64,000 nt of DNA from Cytophagales bacterium. Lineage in GTDB: Bacteria; Bacteroidota; Bacteroidia; Cytophagales; Cyclobacteriaceae. This document shows, in pieces, positions 33,710 through 43,223 of the stretch. Position numbers and translations under genes: made by a program. Within the stretch, counting starts at the first letter, position 1. Each line of letters starts with the position of its first letter. The notes under the pieces were generated by a model. The model was not told where the DNA came from, did no database searches, and was given only the letters and a program-made list of their open reading frames with translations. Location of the stretch: positions 54,737-118,736 of the forward strand of contig JAKSDQ010000191.1 in assembly GCA_022360015.1 (NCBI GenBank), read 5' to 3'.

Positions 33710-33710
33710 A

Positions 33711-35015
33711 ATGACCCTGAAAGACCGACTTTCCGGCAAAAATGAAAAACTGATTGCACTTACCGCCGGTGTTGCAGCGTTTGGCACTTACTCTTGTATG
33801 TATGCTTTTCGTAAGCCATTTACAGTAGCCACTTTCGACTCGATGGTATGGTTGGGAATTGACTATAAAATCTGGCTCATTTTTGCTCAGACTGCCGGTT
33901 ACACCCTTTCTAAATTTTATGGTGTCAAATTTATTTCCGAAATGGGGCAAAACTCCAGAGCCCGGTTTATTTTGTTGTTTATCCTATCGTCCTGGATAGC
34001 GTTGTTGCTTTTCCCTCTGGTACCGGAACCTTTGAATATTACCCTGCTTTTTATCAATGGCTTTCCACTCGGTATGGTGTGGGGGTTGGTATTCAGTTAT
34101 CTTGAAGGGAGGCGATATACGGAGTTTATGGGGGCCTTTCTCAGTGTAAGTTTTATTTTCTCTTCAGGCCTTGTCAAGTCAGTCGGCGCCTACCTGATGA
34201 TTAATTTCGAGGTGAGCCAATGGTGGATGCCAAGCCTTACCGGATTGGTTTTTATGTTGCCTCTGCTCGTGTTTACCTGGCTGCTTGACCAGACACCGGT
34301 CCCGACAGCCCAGGATGTGACACTACGCCATGCACGTGTGCCGATGACAGGAAAAGACCGGCTGAAGCTTCTGAAGTCATATGGGTTTGGCATTACATTG
34401 CTGGTAATCGCATACGTATTTCTCACTTTGTTAAGGGACGTAAGGGATAATTTCGTTGCCAATATCTGGCAGGAACAAGGACTAGCCGATCAGTCTGCCA
34501 TTTTTACCCAAACAGAAATACCGATTTCACTAACCGTGCTGCTTATCATCAGCCTGCTCGTATTGATAAAAAACAATTTGAAAGCCCTGATGATTAACCA
34601 CTTTCTCATTATGATTGGTTTTGCGATCATATTGGTTTTTACCCTGTTATTTTTGAGACAAGCGGTTACACCTGTTCTCTGGATGATAGCAGTAGGGCTG
34701 GGCTTATACATGGCCTATGTACCTTTTAATTGTGTGCTGTTCGAACGTTTTATAGCGGTATTTCGGCACGCTGGCAATGCTGGGTTTCTAATATATCTTG
34801 CCGATAGCTTCGGTTATCTCGGCAGTGTTTCCTTCTTATTTTACAAAGAGTTGGGAGGGTTCAAAAACACTTCGTGGACGATATTTTTCAGTAATACCCT
34901 GTTGATAAGTTCAGTGATCGGTTTGTCGATTACACTCATAGCGTCTGTTTACTTTCATCTGAAGTACAAAACTTATACAAGAACATCCGGAAAACAAATT
35001 ATACTAATTACATAG
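33711..35015 (+). CDS. DUF5690 family MFS-like transporter
   Basis: The 434-residue protein is strongly hydrophobic with about 12 membrane segments in two halves and a central loop near residue 210. The start MTLKDRLSGKNEKLIALTAG and the segments TYSCMYAFRKPFTVA and NGFPLGMVWGLVFSYLEGRR mark the DUF5690 group. The ATG at 33711 begins one base after the stop of the phosphonatase-like gene. By position it probably carries an aminophosphonate or a breakdown product across the inner membrane; the substrate is not shown by sequence. Confidence 0.85.
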   Translation: MTLKDRLSGKNEKLIALTAGVAAFGTYSCMYAFRKPFTVATFDSMVWLGIDYKIWLIFAQTAGYTLSKFYGVKFISEMGQNSRARFILLFILSSWIALLLFPLVPEPLNITLLFINGFPLGMVWGLVFSYLEGRRYTEFMGAFLSVSFIFSSGLVKSVGAYLMINFEVSQWWMPSLTGLVFMLPLLVFTWLLDQTPVPTAQDVTLRHARVPMTGKDRLKLLKSYGFGITLLVIAYVFLTLLRDVRDNFVANIWQEQGLADQSAIFTQTEIPISLTVLLIISLLVLIKNNLKALMINHFLIMIGFAIILVFTLLFLRQAVTPVLWMIAVGLGLYMAYVPFNCVLFERFIAVFRHAGNAGFLIYLADSFGYLGSVSFLFYKELGGFKNTSWTIFFSNTLLISSVIGLSITLIASVYFHLKYKTYTRTSGKQIILIT

Positions 35016-35017
35016 TT

Positions 35018-36133
35018 ATGACTAAGAAAAAAGCCATTGTGGTAGGAGCAGGTATTGTTGGGTTGGCAACAGCCAGGTCACTTGCCTTGAAAAACTGGCA
35101 GGTTGAAGTGTTTGAAAGGCATCCAAAAGCCCAGGGCGCATCAGTCCGAAATTTTGGGATGGTTTGGCCAATTGGGCAACCACCGGGGAAGCTTTATGAC
35201 CGGGCGCTAAGATCACGGGAGGTATGGATAGAAATGGCGGGCGAAGCAAAGCTTTGGTTTGAGAGAGCAGGAAGCCTTCACCTGGCCCACCGGCCGGAGG
35301 AAATGGCTGTTATCGAAGAATTTGCTTTGAAAAACACCCGATGCCAGGTATTGACGCCGGGGGAAGCCATGAAAAAATCAGGAGCGGTGATTGAAAATGG
35401 ACTGCTGGGCGCCCTTTGGAGCGAAGATGAGGTAATCGTGGATCCCCGTCAGGCTATTTGCCACCTTGCTGAGCTTTTAGCCCGGAATTATGGCGTCGGC
35501 TTTCACTGGAACACTGCTGTCACGGAAGTTACCTACCCGAAAGTGAAAGCAGGTGGACAAACCTATGAGGCGGACCTTATCTATGTGTGCAGTGGAGCGG
35601 ACTTCGAAACCCTCTTTCCCGAAGAATTCAAAAAGACCGACATCACCAAGTGTAAGCTGCAAATGATGCGCCTGGTATCTCAGCCTGAAGGGTGGCGAAT
35701 TGGTCCGGCTTTATGTGGAGGCCTTTCATTGGTGCATTACGGTTCATTCCAGGCGATGGATTCACATGCAGCTTTGCAACGGTATTATGAAGAAGAACAT
35801 CCCACCTACCTTGAATGGGGGCTCAACGTGATGGTATCACAAAACGGCCTCGGGGAATTGACAGTCGGGGATTCGCATGAATACGGATTGAATCTTACGC
35901 CCTTCAATCAAAAAGTTATCGACGATATGATCCTGCAGTATCTTTCGACATTTGCGCGGTTCAAAGACTGGACTGTCGGCACACACTGGAACGGGGTATA
36001 CCCAAAGATGAAAAACGGATCGACTGAAATCATTCTCACTCCGGAAGAAGGGGTGACAATCGTCAACGGACTTGGCGGGGCCGGAATGACCTTGTCATTT
36101 GGCCTTGTGGAGGAGGTTACTGCCGCTGTTTAG
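35018..36133 (+). CDS. TIGR03364-type FAD-dependent oxidoreductase, likely aminophosphonate oxidase
   Basis: The 371-residue protein has the DAO fold: the dinucleotide-binding GAGIVGLATARSLA at the N-terminus, GASVRNFGMVWPIGQ, YVCSGADFETL and a C-terminal TIVNGLGGAGMTLSFGL flavin segment. As I recall it, the TIGR03364 group is defined by its linkage to phosphonatase-like enzymes and is proposed to deaminate an aminophosphonate oxidatively. Exactly that neighbour is present two genes upstream. The product aldehyde would be the substrate of the phosphonatase-like enzyme. It starts two bases after the transporter stop. Confidence 0.87.
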   Translation: MTKKKAIVVGAGIVGLATARSLALKNWQVEVFERHPKAQGASVRNFGMVWPIGQPPGKLYDRALRSREVWIEMAGEAKLWFERAGSLHLAHRPEEMAVIEEFALKNTRCQVLTPGEAMKKSGAVIENGLLGALWSEDEVIVDPRQAICHLAELLARNYGVGFHWNTAVTEVTYPKVKAGGQTYEADLIYVCSGADFETLFPEEFKKTDITKCKLQMMRLVSQPEGWRIGPALCGGLSLVHYGSFQAMDSHAALQRYYEEEHPTYLEWGLNVMVSQNGLGELTVGDSHEYGLNLTPFNQKVIDDMILQYLSTFARFKDWTVGTHWNGVYPKMKNGSTEIILTPEEGVTIVNGLGGAGMTLSFGLVEEVTAAV

Positions 36134-36221
36134 AGTTGGGAAACAAAAGCAGTTTTAAAACTTATGAAGGAATTATCTAAATGAAAACATGCCTATGTAA
36201 AAATATTATCAAAAAAGAAAG

Positions 36222-36240
36222 AAGTGCCTATCAGGCACTT
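36222..36240. terminator. Short perfect hairpin, terminator-like on the minus strand
   Basis: AAGTGCCT and AGGCACTT flank a three-base loop. The upstream side is A-rich on the plus strand, so the T run follows the stem on the minus strand; on the plus strand no T run follows. It lies in the 212-base gap before the SusC gene and may instead act as an attenuator-like element for it. Confidence 0.4.
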
Positions 36241-36345
36241 CACAATCGGCCATTAAAAGCCAGGTAATCTTTGGACGGATGCTATGGCTTTCAATAACCT
36301 TAATATTTCACCAAAACATTACGATTTAGTAAAACACGTAAAATT

Positions 36346-39300
36346 ATGAAAAATTGTTTAAAGAGGGTGCTCTGTTCGGGAGTTCTTGCCTTTCTGTGCT
36401 TGTTATTCACGCAGGTTTTTGGCATTGAAGCCCTCCGGGCTGGGGAAACTCCTTATTCTAAAAAGCACCTTGAAAACTTTACCATAACCGGAAAAGTTAC
36501 CGACGCCTCTACCGGTCAGCCATTGCCTTTTGTAACTGTAACTGTCAAAAACACTACCATTGGACAGGTCACCGATGTTAACGGTGCTTACAGCCTGACG
36601 GTTCCGGATGAGGCGGAAGCACTGATATTCTCTTTTGTCGGATACGTCAACGTCGAGGAAATAATCGGCAACAGAACTGTCATTAACGTGACCATGAAAG
36701 AAAATGTCACCTCCCTCGATGAAATTGTGGTAACAGCCCTGGGCGTTGAAAGAGAGCAAAAGGCATTGGGCTATGCTGTACAGGAAGTGCAGGGTGATGA
36801 GTTGACCGAAGCCCGCGAAACCAATGTTGTTAACTCACTTGCCGGCCGGGTAGCTGGTGTACAGGTGGTAGGTGGGAGTTCTGGTGTAGGTTCGACTTCA
36901 TTGATCACCATCAGGGGTGAAAGCTCATTGATACCGGGTCAAAACTCACCGCTTTTTGTCGTCGATGGTATTCCGATCAGTAACAGGACTACCAGTAACC
37001 AGGCCGAAGGAAATCTGGAGACCGACTACGGAAATGGTGCCCAGGATATTAATCCCGATGATATAGCATCGATTTCGGTTTTAAAGGGCCCCAATGCCAC
37101 AGCTTTGTATGGGTCACGGGGCGCTAACGGTGTTATTCTGATCACCACCAAATCTGGCAAAGACAGTGGGGGTTTCAGGGTAGATATCAATCAAAATGTC
37201 ACTTTTGAAAGACCCTTGAGAATACCCGGATACCAGAATGAATACGGTCAGGGAGCAGGCGGGGAGTTTGCCTTTGGCGATGGTTTTGGAGCAGGTATTA
37301 ATGATAATATCGATGAAAGCTGGGGGCCCAGGTTTGAAGGCCAACCGATTGTTCAGCACAATAGCCCTACTTCTTCCGGTTTCAGAGCGGGTGACTTTAC
37401 ACTGCGTCCCAGGGATGAAGAAGGTAACTTTACGGATGAAGCAACGCCTCTGCCCTGGACTGCCAGTCCCGATAACATTGAGGATTTCTTCCGAACAGGA
37501 TACACCAGTTCCACCAACATAGCGATGAGTGGTTCTAACGAGAATGGCAATTTCAGGACTGCCTATACCAGGCTTACCAGCGAGGGTATTCTTCCCAACA
37601 CAGATTACAACCGGGATAATTTCGCCCTGAGTGGCTCCTATCATATAGGTGAAAAAGTTAAAGTCACCGCCTCGATGAACTATGTGAACAGTAATAGTGA
37701 TAACCGCCCTAACAACTCTTATGGTACTGAAAACATTATGTACTTGTGGGTGTGGTTTGGCCGGCAGATCGACATGAGTACCCTGCGCGACTACTGGCAG
37801 CCGGGAAAAGAGGGAATTCAGCAGTTTAACTATAATTACAACTGGCATGATAACCCGTATTTTACTATGTATGAAAATACGAATGGCTTCGATAAAGACA
37901 GGCTTTTCGGTAACCTCAGGGTGGATTTCCAGCTTACCGATGAATTGTCTTTCATGATAAGGTCAGGGCTTGATTTATTTAATGAATTACGTACGGGAAG
38001 AAGGGCTTTTAGCACGCAGCGGTTTCCAAGAGGTCAGTACCGGGAGGATGACATTTACTTCAGAGAGCAAAATACGGACTTCCTGCTTACATACAATAAA
38101 GACCTCGATGGCATCTTCCAGGTGGGTGCGTCTATCGGGGGTAACCTGAGACAAGATGAAAACAGGTACAAGCGAGTCAGCGCTAATGCCCTTTCCGTAC
38201 CGGGTATCTTTAATTTTGGAAATGCGGCTGAACCGCTTGCAAAAAATCAATTTAATGACGAACGGGAGGTGCAGAGTCTATATGGTTTTTTCAACCTTTC
38301 ATATAAAAATATCCTCTTTTTGGATGTTACAGGTCGAAACGACTGGTCCAGTACCTTGCCTTCGGACAACAATTCCTATTTCTACCCTTCAGTTGGGTTA
38401 AGTGCCATAATTTCTGATATGACTGAATTACCCTCGTTCATTTCCTTTGCCAAGTTGAGGGCAGGATGGGCCATTGTGGGTAATGATACTGACCCCTATT
38501 CGTTAGTAAATACTTTTCCATTTGAGGAGCCGTTTGGTGACGTAGCACGGGTAAATGCCTCAGAAGTACTAAGAAATTCCAACCTTAAACCCGAAGAGTC
38601 TAATTCATTTGAGTTGGGCGCAGATATCCGGTTGTTTAAAGGCAGGATTGGGCTGGATGCTACTTATTATCAGGCTAATACCAAAAACCAGATTCTCGAA
38701 CTTCCGGTATCATATACCTCCGGTTATAGATCCAGAATGATTAATGCCGGTGAGATTGAGAATAAGGGAGTAGAGCTGGTTTTGAATGGACAGATACTAC
38801 AGTCCGGGAATGGATTTAGCTGGATGTCTACGGTGAATTTTACCAGAAACCGGGGCACTGTAAAAGAGTTGATTGACGACCTGGATGTATATACTATTTC
38901 AGATAACTACGTTGAAGTTCAGGCGAGAGTAGGAGGTAGAGTGGGGGATGTTTACGGAACGGGTTTTAAAACTGTCGAGGATGAAAATAGTCCCTTCTTC
39001 GGCCAGATAATCCACGATGAAAATGGCTTTGCTATAAGGGACCCAACGCTGAAAAACCTCGGTAATTACAACCCGGATTTTATGATGGGCTTCCAGAACA
39101 CATTCACCTACAAAGGTATTTCCCTGGGTGTCTTATTTGATTGGAGGCATGGCGGTGTGGTGAATTCAAGAACTGTTTTAATTGGAGGTACCTCCGGTAT
39201 GATGGATTTTACTGCCGAAGGCAGGGAAGAAGGCATTATCTCTGAAGGGGTGGTTGAAAATGCAGACGGCTCCTACAGGCCCAATGATGTGCGGCTAAGT

Positions 39301-39606
39301 GGCAGGGATTATTACTGGTGGCGTTACAACAGGGGCAATGAAGAAGTGGGTATGTTTGACGCTTCTTTTTTAAAGCTCAGAGAAGTAAAGATATCTTACA
39401 GCCTGCCTCAATCAATGCTGCAGGGAACTCCTGTACGCACGGTTACTATTTCTGCCGTAGGCCGGAATCTGGCATTATGGACCGAAAACCCTCATTTCGA
39501 CCCTGAAACCCTATCTTTTAATGGGGGTACTATCGTTCCCGGGGTCGAAGATATGGCAACACCCAGCTCGAGAAGTATTGGATTTAATTTGAATGTTACC
39601 TTCTGA
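36346..39606 (+). CDS. SusC/RagA-type TonB-linked outer membrane transporter
   Basis: The 1086-residue protein begins with a hydrophobic signal region (VLAFLCLLFTQVFG). A carboxypeptidase-regulatory-like domain follows (about 45-125), with a plug preceded by LDEIVVTALGVEREQKALGY and containing VNSLAGRVAGVQV and LFVVDGIPISN, and a long 22-strand barrel ending in GFNLNVTF. It would import a ligand delivered by the SusD lipoprotein encoded 32 bases downstream. Its place after the phosphonate-type operon suggests that the ligand contains a phosphonate or organophosphate, which is inference. Confidence 0.92.
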   Translation: MKNCLKRVLCSGVLAFLCLLFTQVFGIEALRAGETPYSKKHLENFTITGKVTDASTGQPLPFVTVTVKNTTIGQVTDVNGAYSLTVPDEAEALIFSFVGYVNVEEIIGNRTVINVTMKENVTSLDEIVVTALGVEREQKALGYAVQEVQGDELTEARETNVVNSLAGRVAGVQVVGGSSGVGSTSLITIRGESSLIPGQNSPLFVVDGIPISNRTTSNQAEGNLETDYGNGAQDINPDDIASISVLKGPNATALYGSRGANGVILITTKSGKDSGGFRVDINQNVTFERPLRIPGYQNEYGQGAGGEFAFGDGFGAGINDNIDESWGPRFEGQPIVQHNSPTSSGFRAGDFTLRPRDEEGNFTDEATPLPWTASPDNIEDFFRTGYTSSTNIAMSGSNENGNFRTAYTRLTSEGILPNTDYNRDNFALSGSYHIGEKVKVTASMNYVNSNSDNRPNNSYGTENIMYLWVWFGRQIDMSTLRDYWQPGKEGIQQFNYNYNWHDNPYFTMYENTNGFDKDRLFGNLRVDFQLTDELSFMIRSGLDLFNELRTGRRAFSTQRFPRGQYREDDIYFREQNTDFLLTYNKDLDGIFQVGASIGGNLRQDENRYKRVSANALSVPGIFNFGNAAEPLAKNQFNDEREVQSLYGFFNLSYKNILFLDVTGRNDWSSTLPSDNNSYFYPSVGLSAIISDMTELPSFISFAKLRAGWAIVGNDTDPYSLVNTFPFEEPFGDVARVNASEVLRNSNLKPEESNSFELGADIRLFKGRIGLDATYYQANTKNQILELPVSYTSGYRSRMINAGEIENKGVELVLNGQILQSGNGFSWMSTVNFTRNRGTVKELIDDLDVYTISDNYVEVQARVGGRVGDVYGTGFKTVEDENSPFFGQIIHDENGFAIRDPTLKNLGNYNPDFMMGFQNTFTYKGISLGVLFDWRHGGVVNSRTVLIGGTSGMMDFTAEGREEGIISEGVVENADGSYRPNDVRLSGRDYYWWRYNRGNEEVGMFDASFLKLREVKISYSLPQSMLQGTPVRTVTISAVGRNLALWTENPHFDPETLSFNGGTIVPGVEDMATPSSRSIGFNLNVTF

Positions 39607-39637
39607 TGATTTTGACAGTAACCAAAAATATTTTGTA

Positions 39638-41077
39638 ATGAAAAGAATTACTGCTTTAATAACAGTTTGCCTCCTGATTTTGGCAGGCTGTACGGATGAT
39701 TTCGACGAAATCAACACCAATAACAACGAGCCTGAATCGGTCACACCTGACTTGTTACTTTCTACCGTAATCTCCAATACACTGACCGATCTGGTTAATA
39801 CCGGCTGGAACAACGGGAATATTGTCTCCCAACTTACCGCCAAGATTAACTTCACCGGCTTCGACCGCTACAACTGGGGATCTGAAAGCGGTAAATGGAA
39901 TAACTTCTATGGTGATCTTACGGAAGTTGAAATGATTATAGCGTCAGCCCGTGCTGAGGAAACAAGAAATGCCAGTTATGAGGCAATAGCGCTGGTTATG
40001 AAATCCTACATCTATTCAAACCTTACGGATAGCTGGGGCAGTGTACCTTATTTAGATGCTATCAAAGGTGCCACCGATGGAGCGTTTCAACCGGGTTATG
40101 ATTCACAGGAAACTGTTTATACGGGAATTCTTTCCGATTTGGCGCAGGCCAATGATTTGCTGACCCAGGGTATTCCCATTTTAGGAGGCGATTTGTTGTA
40201 TGAAGGTAACCTGGTTGCCTGGCGGAAGCTGGCCAACTCTCTTCGGCTCAGATACCTGATGAGAATATCCAACAGGCGTGATGTATCTGCCGAGATGCAG
40301 CAGATTATTGACAATGAACCCATTTTTGAAAGCAACGAAGATAACGCTGTTTTGCTCTTTCCGGCGCAGAGTGTGGCCACTTCCTTTCCTATCAGTCGTA
40401 GCAGAATCGGAAGTTTCGATGAACACCGCCTGAGCCAGACCAGCGAGGCGGTCCTGAAGCAGTTTGGCGATAACAGGCTCGACACCTGGTTTCAACCTAC
40501 TGACAACCCTGATGATGACCCCACCCTGTTTGTGGGCCTGCCAAACGGGCTTAGTGAAAACAACGCCTCCACCTTCAATGGGGGTGCTTCCAATGTATCC
40601 AGGCTCAACGAGGCATTGTTTTTCAGGTCTCCCGATGCGGTGGGATCTTCCCTGATGCAATATGCAGAATTACAGTTTATCCTGGCCGAAGCAGCCCAGA
40701 GAGGATGGATTACCGGCGACGCAGCAACCTATTATGAGAGCGGTATAACTGCTTCCTTTGCGTATTGGGATACTGAGCAGGACATGGATGCTTATCTTTC
40801 CCAGCCGGGTGTGGCCTACGATGGTGCGTTAGAAACCATTATGAGACAAAAATGGCTGGCCTCCTTCATGGTTGGCCTGGAGGCTTGGTACGATTTCAGG
40901 AGAACAGGCCTGCCCACTATCATTGTGCCGGGTCAGGACAACGTAAATAATGACCAGGTACCGGTCAGGTTTTTATATCCCGATCGCGAGCAGTCATTAA
41001 ATGCGGATAGCTACCGGCAGGCGGTAGATGCCATCGGTGGTGACGATATTAATGCAAAAGGTTGGTGGGAGGATTGA
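39638..41077 (+). CDS. SusD/RagB-type nutrient-binding lipoprotein (SusD-like_2)
   Basis: From the ATG at 39638 the protein has 479 residues. The signal ends with the lipobox LILAGC, followed by an acidic start and the Bacteroidetes INTNNNEPE segment. The helical SusD fold is seen in YEAIALVMKSYIYSNLTDSWG, LVAWRKLANSLRLRYLMR and the C-terminal ETIMRQKWLASF. It is the surface-exposed partner of the SusC protein directly upstream. The preceding in-frame opening (from 39593) overlaps the end of SusC and is not used. Confidence 0.9.
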   Translation: MKRITALITVCLLILAGCTDDFDEINTNNNEPESVTPDLLLSTVISNTLTDLVNTGWNNGNIVSQLTAKINFTGFDRYNWGSESGKWNNFYGDLTEVEMIIASARAEETRNASYEAIALVMKSYIYSNLTDSWGSVPYLDAIKGATDGAFQPGYDSQETVYTGILSDLAQANDLLTQGIPILGGDLLYEGNLVAWRKLANSLRLRYLMRISNRRDVSAEMQQIIDNEPIFESNEDNAVLLFPAQSVATSFPISRSRIGSFDEHRLSQTSEAVLKQFGDNRLDTWFQPTDNPDDDPTLFVGLPNGLSENNASTFNGGASNVSRLNEALFFRSPDAVGSSLMQYAELQFILAEAAQRGWITGDAATYYESGITASFAYWDTEQDMDAYLSQPGVAYDGALETIMRQKWLASFMVGLEAWYDFRRTGLPTIIVPGQDNVNNDQVPVRFLYPDREQSLNADSYRQAVDAIGGDDINAKGWWED

Positions 41078-41084
41078 GATAACT

Positions 41085-41285
41085 TAATGCTTAACCTGGC
41101 GCCAGCGTTCTGTGGGTGTTGCACAACTTAAGACCGTGCCTCTGTTTTACAGGTAAAAACCTCTGTGTCTCTTGGTGTCTTTGTGGTGAAAAATGGTTAA
41201 CCACGGAGGCACCAAGACACAAAGAGACACAAAGAATTTTGTCGAAAACGTTATGCAACAGCCACGTCCGCCCGCGCTATACAAG
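41085..41285. repeat. Dispersed hairpin repeat, copy 4
   Basis: The left edge contains CTTAATGCTTAACCTGGCGC, which is the inverse complement of the right flank of the copy at 23098. Inner parts show GTGGGTGTTGCACAACTTAA, the hairpin sequence CACGGAGGCACCAAGACACA and the right edge ACGTTATGCAACAGCCACG. The stem is less perfect than in copies 3 and 5. It occupies most of the gap after the SusD gene. A 78-codon frame here is a repeat artefact. Confidence 0.78.
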
Positions 41286-41376
41286 TGCGTGGGCAGCAGG
41301 GGGATGTTCAACGCCGATCCTAACACAAATTTCTTTAAATTGCACAAACTAAACACTGCAAAACACACGAAATCAA

Positions 41377-42462
41377 ATGAACAAACTAATTATTTTTGCA
41401 CTTTTTGTATTTATTGCCCTTCAGGGATGTGCCCAAAAAACCCGAACGGAGCATGTCTTTTTGATCACATTGGATGGCCTGCGGTGGCAGGAGGTTTTTG
41501 GTGGGGCAGATTCTACATTAATTGGCGACAAAGACTACGTTGAAAATCCGGATGAACTGAAGGAACTGTTCTGGTCAGTTGGCGCAGAAGAGAGAAGGAT
41601 GCGGCTGATGCCTTTCTTTTGGTCGGTCATTGCTGAAAAAGGTCAGCTATACGGTAACCGGTGGAAGGGGAGTAAGGTGAATACTACTAACCAGATGTGG
41701 TTCTCATATCCTGGTTATAACGAGATCCTCTCCGGGTTTGCTGACGACTCCAGGATTGACTCTAACGACAAGGTTCCCAATCCGAACGAAACGGTCCTGG
41801 AGTACATTAACAAACAACAAGATTTTCAGGGAAAGGTAGCCGCTTTTGGTTCATGGGATGTATTTCCTTTCATTATCAATGAAGAAAGAAGTGGTATACC
41901 AGTGAATGCTGGTTTTGAAAAATCAGCAGACCAGCCCCTTACCGAAAAGGAGGTTTTTCTGAATAAACTGCAAGATGAAATTCCCAGCCCCTGGGGATCA
42001 GTGAGGTTGGATGCCTTTACTCATCACTTTGCCATGGAGTATGTTAAAAAGCACCGACCCCGGCTGCTGTATATAGCCTACGGCGAAACGGACGATTTTG
42101 CGCATGATGGTGAGTATGACCAATATCTGAAATCTGCGCATCAAACCGACCAGTTTATCAAAGAGCTTTGGCAGTACATTCAATCCACGGAAGGTTACAA
42201 AGATAAAACTACGATGATCATTACTACCGATCACGGCAGAGGCACCGAGCCAAAAGATACCTGGAAAAGCCACGGAACAGAAATCAATGATGCAGATCAG
42301 ATCTGGATCGCCGCATTGGGCCCGGATACCGAACCGCTTGGTGATAACATTAAAGGACAATTCTATCAGAATCAAATAGCAGCCACCGTAGCCCGGGCTT
42401 TAGGGATTGAGTACAAGCACGCTAAGTCAGGAAAACGAATTACCATGATCACTGATAAATGA
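41377..42462 (+). CDS. Alkaline-phosphatase-superfamily phosphodiesterase/phosphatase lipoprotein
   Basis: The 361-residue protein has a signal with the lipobox IALQGC and an alkaline phosphatase superfamily core. VFLITLDGLRWQEVFGG gives the first metal Asp and NTTNQMW the likely Thr nucleophile. The metal ligands D/H of GETDDFAHDGEY, DH of ITTDHGRG and H of WKSHGTE are all present. It probably cleaves a phosphate or phosphonate ester in the periplasm. Following the SusCD pair, it could release the substrate of the phosphonate operon upstream, although a repeat separates it from SusD and it may have its own promoter. Exact substrate unknown. Confidence 0.8.
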   Translation: MNKLIIFALFVFIALQGCAQKTRTEHVFLITLDGLRWQEVFGGADSTLIGDKDYVENPDELKELFWSVGAEERRMRLMPFFWSVIAEKGQLYGNRWKGSKVNTTNQMWFSYPGYNEILSGFADDSRIDSNDKVPNPNETVLEYINKQQDFQGKVAAFGSWDVFPFIINEERSGIPVNAGFEKSADQPLTEKEVFLNKLQDEIPSPWGSVRLDAFTHHFAMEYVKKHRPRLLYIAYGETDDFAHDGEYDQYLKSAHQTDQFIKELWQYIQSTEGYKDKTTMIITTDHGRGTEPKDTWKSHGTEINDADQIWIAALGPDTEPLGDNIKGQFYQNQIAATVARALGIEYKHAKSGKRITMITDK

Positions 42463-42630
42463 AAAACCGATTGCGCGAATGGTACCGAATGTACCGGCAG
42501 ACCTTTATCATTCACCCCAAGCCATTCAGTTAAAAATCTTTGGCTGATTGGAACAAATATTTTGTAGTTACGTCAAATTGCTAAGAAACAATCGGTCACA
42601 CACTGACTGGATTTGTCATATTGGCACAAA

Positions 42631-43101
42631 ATGGCATTAACAAGCGCGGGAATATTGATGTATCGTTTTAGCAACACTTCCATGGAAGTGTTGCTGCTTC
42701 ACCCTGGTGGCCCCTTCTTTCGAAAGAAGGACGAAGGGGTCTGGAGTATTCCCAAGGGAATACCGGAAGAAGGTGAACCCCTCTTAGAAGCTGCCATCCG
42801 GGAATTTCAAGAGGAAACAGGCATTAACGCACAAGGGGAACTGTTACCACTTGGTTCAATCAAACAAAAAGGCGGTAAAATAGTCCATGCCTGGGCGATG
42901 GAGGGAGACCTGCCGGAAGGATTCATCTTGCAAAGTAATTTTTTTGAGTTGGAATGGCCTCCCCGTTCAGGAAAAAAACAACAATTTCCCGAGATGGATA
43001 AAGGGGAATTCCTGCCAATAGATCTCGCAAAAAAAAAGATTAACCCCGCCCAGGTTCCCCTTATCGAACGTCTGGAAGAAGCAGTAAAAACACAAGACTG
43101 A
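42631..43101 (+). CDS. Nudix hydrolase
   Basis: The 156-residue protein carries the Nudix box GIPEEGEPLLEAAIREFQEETG (described in two parts: the Gly-Glu start and REFQEETG end, residues about 46-67). It follows GVWSIPKG, a pattern typical of diadenosine-polyphosphate or NTP-type members. It hydrolyses a nucleoside diphosphate linked to another moiety; the substrate cannot be read from sequence. A TTG at 42613 is in frame, but the ATG at 42631 fits homologues. Single gene between the phosphatase-like gene and a convergent sialidase-like gene. Confidence 0.88.
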   Translation: MALTSAGILMYRFSNTSMEVLLLHPGGPFFRKKDEGVWSIPKGIPEEGEPLLEAAIREFQEETGINAQGELLPLGSIKQKGGKIVHAWAMEGDLPEGFILQSNFFELEWPPRSGKKQQFPEMDKGEFLPIDLAKKKINPAQVPLIERLEEAVKTQD

Positions 43102-43223
43102 CGAATGCCTCTGATTTAAATTTTAAAAAATATACCTAACTTCAATCTTAGGTTTGCCCTTATGATGTTTCAGGATTTAGCGGTATTACCTTACATATTA
43201 CACAAAAGCCCTTCCCAAATTCC

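Noticed and set aside
41116..41352. Frames on both strands over repeat copy 4
   Set aside because: They read through the repeat stem and have no conserved protein sequence.
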